A stretch of 17,238 nt of DNA from the NCBI GenBank assembly GCA_002327405.1, contig DCVO01000129.1:316-17553 (forward strand). Direction: 5' to 3'. The notes beneath the pieces were generated by a model that made no database searches, was not told the DNA's origin, and saw nothing but the letters and a program-made list of their open reading frames with translations. Shown piece by piece: positions 16,112-17,238 of the stretch. How positions within the stretch are numbered: position 1 is the first letter of the stretch; each line of letters opens with the position of its first letter. This DNA is from Thiobacillus sp. UBA2186. GTDB taxonomy: Bacteria; Pseudomonadota; Gammaproteobacteria; Burkholderiales; Thiobacillaceae. A program made the translations under genes and the position numbers.

Positions 16112-17238
16112 ATGAACGAACTGCGCCGCTTCCTGTTTGTCCCGTTTCTGATCCTGCTCGCCTTGGCCAGCCCTGCAGCACTGGCGTGGGACGACGAGGA
16201 GGATTTCCGGGCGCCCACGCCGCCCCGACTGAGCTTCATCGATGGCCAGGTGTCCTATTGGCGGGAGGGCGCGGACGACTGGGTCGATGCCCGCCGCAAC
16301 CTGCCCCTGGCTGCGGGGGACGCGCTCTATGCCGGGGCGAATTCCAACTTCGAGCTTCAATTCGACAGCCGCAGCTTTGCGCGTGCGGACGAGAACACGG
16401 AGCTGTCGGTGCTGAACCAGGAGGCGCGCTATATCCAGTTCAAAGTGACGCAGGGCCTGGTTTCCTTCGACATCCGCAGCATGGCGGTGGGCGATAGCGT
16501 GGAAGTGGACACCCCGGACGGCGCATTCACCATCGAACAGCCAGGCTACTACCGGGTTGAGGTGAATAGCCGCGAAACCCGTTTCATTACCCGCCGCGGC
16601 GGCCGGGCCACCTTGACCACGGCAGACGGGCGCACGCTGAGCATCTATCCGTCAGAAGAAATCGTCGTCACCGCAGGCGATCCGGTACAAGTGGCCACTT
16701 ACGCCGCTCCCCCCGCAGACGCCTGGGATCGCTGGAATGACGCACGCAGCGACCGCATTGGCGAATCGGTCAGTGCGCGCTACCTGCCGCCGGACGTATA
16801 CGGCGCGGAGGACCTGGATCACTACGGCCACTGGCGCGTGGTGCCGGAATATGGCGCGGTCTGGATACCGCGCAGCGTGGCACCGGGCTGGGCGCCATAC
16901 AGTACCGGCATCTGGGCATGGGACCCTTATTACGAATGGACCTGGATCGATGATGCGCCCTGGGGCTGGGCGCCTTTCCATTACGGGCGCTGGGTTTACA
17001 TAGGAGGCTATTGGGCCTGGGCGCCAGGCCCGGTTGTCAGGCGCTCGGTGTACGCGCCGGCCCTGGTGGCCTTTCTGATTCGCGACCACGACGTCTCGGT
17101 GCGCGTCAGCATCGGCCTGCCCGGCCTGTGGTGGGTAGCCTTGAGCTGGGGCGAACCGGTGCTGCCCTGGTGGGGGCATCACCGGCATCGCTGGCATCCG
17201 CGCTGGGCGGGCTGGGGCGGGCCGCGCATCGTCAACAA
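16112..17238 (+). CDS. Secreted FecR-like / DUF6600-type protein, cut by the window end
   Basis: The frame stays open from ATG 16112 to the window edge (375 full codons), so the C-terminus is missing. Residues 1-25 are a clear signal peptide (basic start, hydrophobic core, ASPAALA before WDDEED), so the protein is exported to the periplasm or beyond. Residues about 40-190 resemble a FecR-type beta domain (FIDGQVSYWREG, LPLAAGDALYAGANS, VEVDTPDGAFTIEQPGYYRVEV). Residues about 230-310 hold Trp/Tyr/Pro-rich repeats (YGHWRVVPEYGAVWIP, WGWAPFHYGRW, YWAWAPGP) as in DUF6600 proteins. The His/Trp/Gly-rich tail near the edge is WWGHHRHRWHPRWAGWGG. There is no FecI-like sigma factor or FecA-like receptor here, and no TM helix beyond the signal, so this is not a classic anti-sigma FecR. 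Its function is unknown. Confidence 0.85.
   Translation, partial: MNELRRFLFVPFLILLALASPAALAWDDEEDFRAPTPPRLSFIDGQVSYWREGADDWVDARRNLPLAAGDALYAGANSNFELQFDSRSFARADENTELSVLNQEARYIQFKVTQGLVSFDIRSMAVGDSVEVDTPDGAFTIEQPGYYRVEVNSRETRFITRRGGRATLTTADGRTLSIYPSEEIVVTAGDPVQVATYAAPPADAWDRWNDARSDRIGESVSARYLPPDVYGAEDLDHYGHWRVVPEYGAVWIPRSVAPGWAPYSTGIWAWDPYYEWTWIDDAPWGWAPFHYGRWVYIGGYWAWAPGPVVRRSVYAPALVAFLIRDHDVSVRVSIGLPGLWWVALSWGEPVLPWWGHHRHRWHPRWAGWGGPRIVN

Overview
The window is GC-rich and reads as a chromosomal segment of a Gram-negative proteobacterium. A betaproteobacterium is the most likely host. This rests on an FtsZ whose C-terminal peptide ends IPAFLRKQAD, an lpxC gene (outer-membrane lipid A synthesis), and REPIN-like palindromes. 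Genus and species cannot be fixed from the sequence alone.

Layout. (1) Positions 1-834 hold the 3' two thirds of ftsZ, followed by a hairpin-rich spacer. (2) Positions 991-3439 hold an overlapping pair: a Memo-AMMECR1 fusion (AmmeMemoRadiSam proteins B and A in one chain) and the partner radical SAM enzyme. A REPIN-like repeat and an alpha/beta hydrolase follow. (3) Positions 4291-12013 are a tightly packed four-gene operon. It has a type III-like DNA methyltransferase (Mod), an AAA/SMC-type ATPase, a small TOPRIM-like protein and a helicase-nuclease (Res). Gaps or overlaps are only 3, 1 and 4 bases. (4) Position 12634 down to 11999, on the minus strand, is a predicted phosphoribosyltransferase that overlaps the end of res. 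(5) Positions 12737-14749 hold archease and the RNA ligase rtcB, separated by a long inverted repeat. (6) Positions 14852-15945 hold lpxC and a 59-residue membrane protein that overlaps its stop codon. (7) From 16112 to the window end is a secreted FecR/DUF6600-type protein, truncated at the edge.

How the genes fit together. ftsZ and lpxC often lie next to each other at the end of the division and cell-wall (dcw) cluster. Here about 14 kb separates them. That block carries two housekeeping guilds (AmmeMemoRadiSam; archease-RtcB RNA repair/ligation) and a DNA-modification/defence island. Two REPIN-like repeats in opposite orientation lie near its two ends.

The most unusual part is the defence operon. 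An ATPase-TOPRIM pair, an architecture shared with OLD-like, AbiL, RloAB and PARIS defence systems, sits between mod and res of a type III-like restriction-modification system. The mod gene is itself a mosaic. Its target-recognition region (about 5285-5880) is far more AT-rich than the rest of the gene. At five places its reading frame also runs through CCCTCTCCC/GGGAGAGGG palindromic elements without a stop or frameshift. All functions are inferred by reading motifs; no database search was possible.
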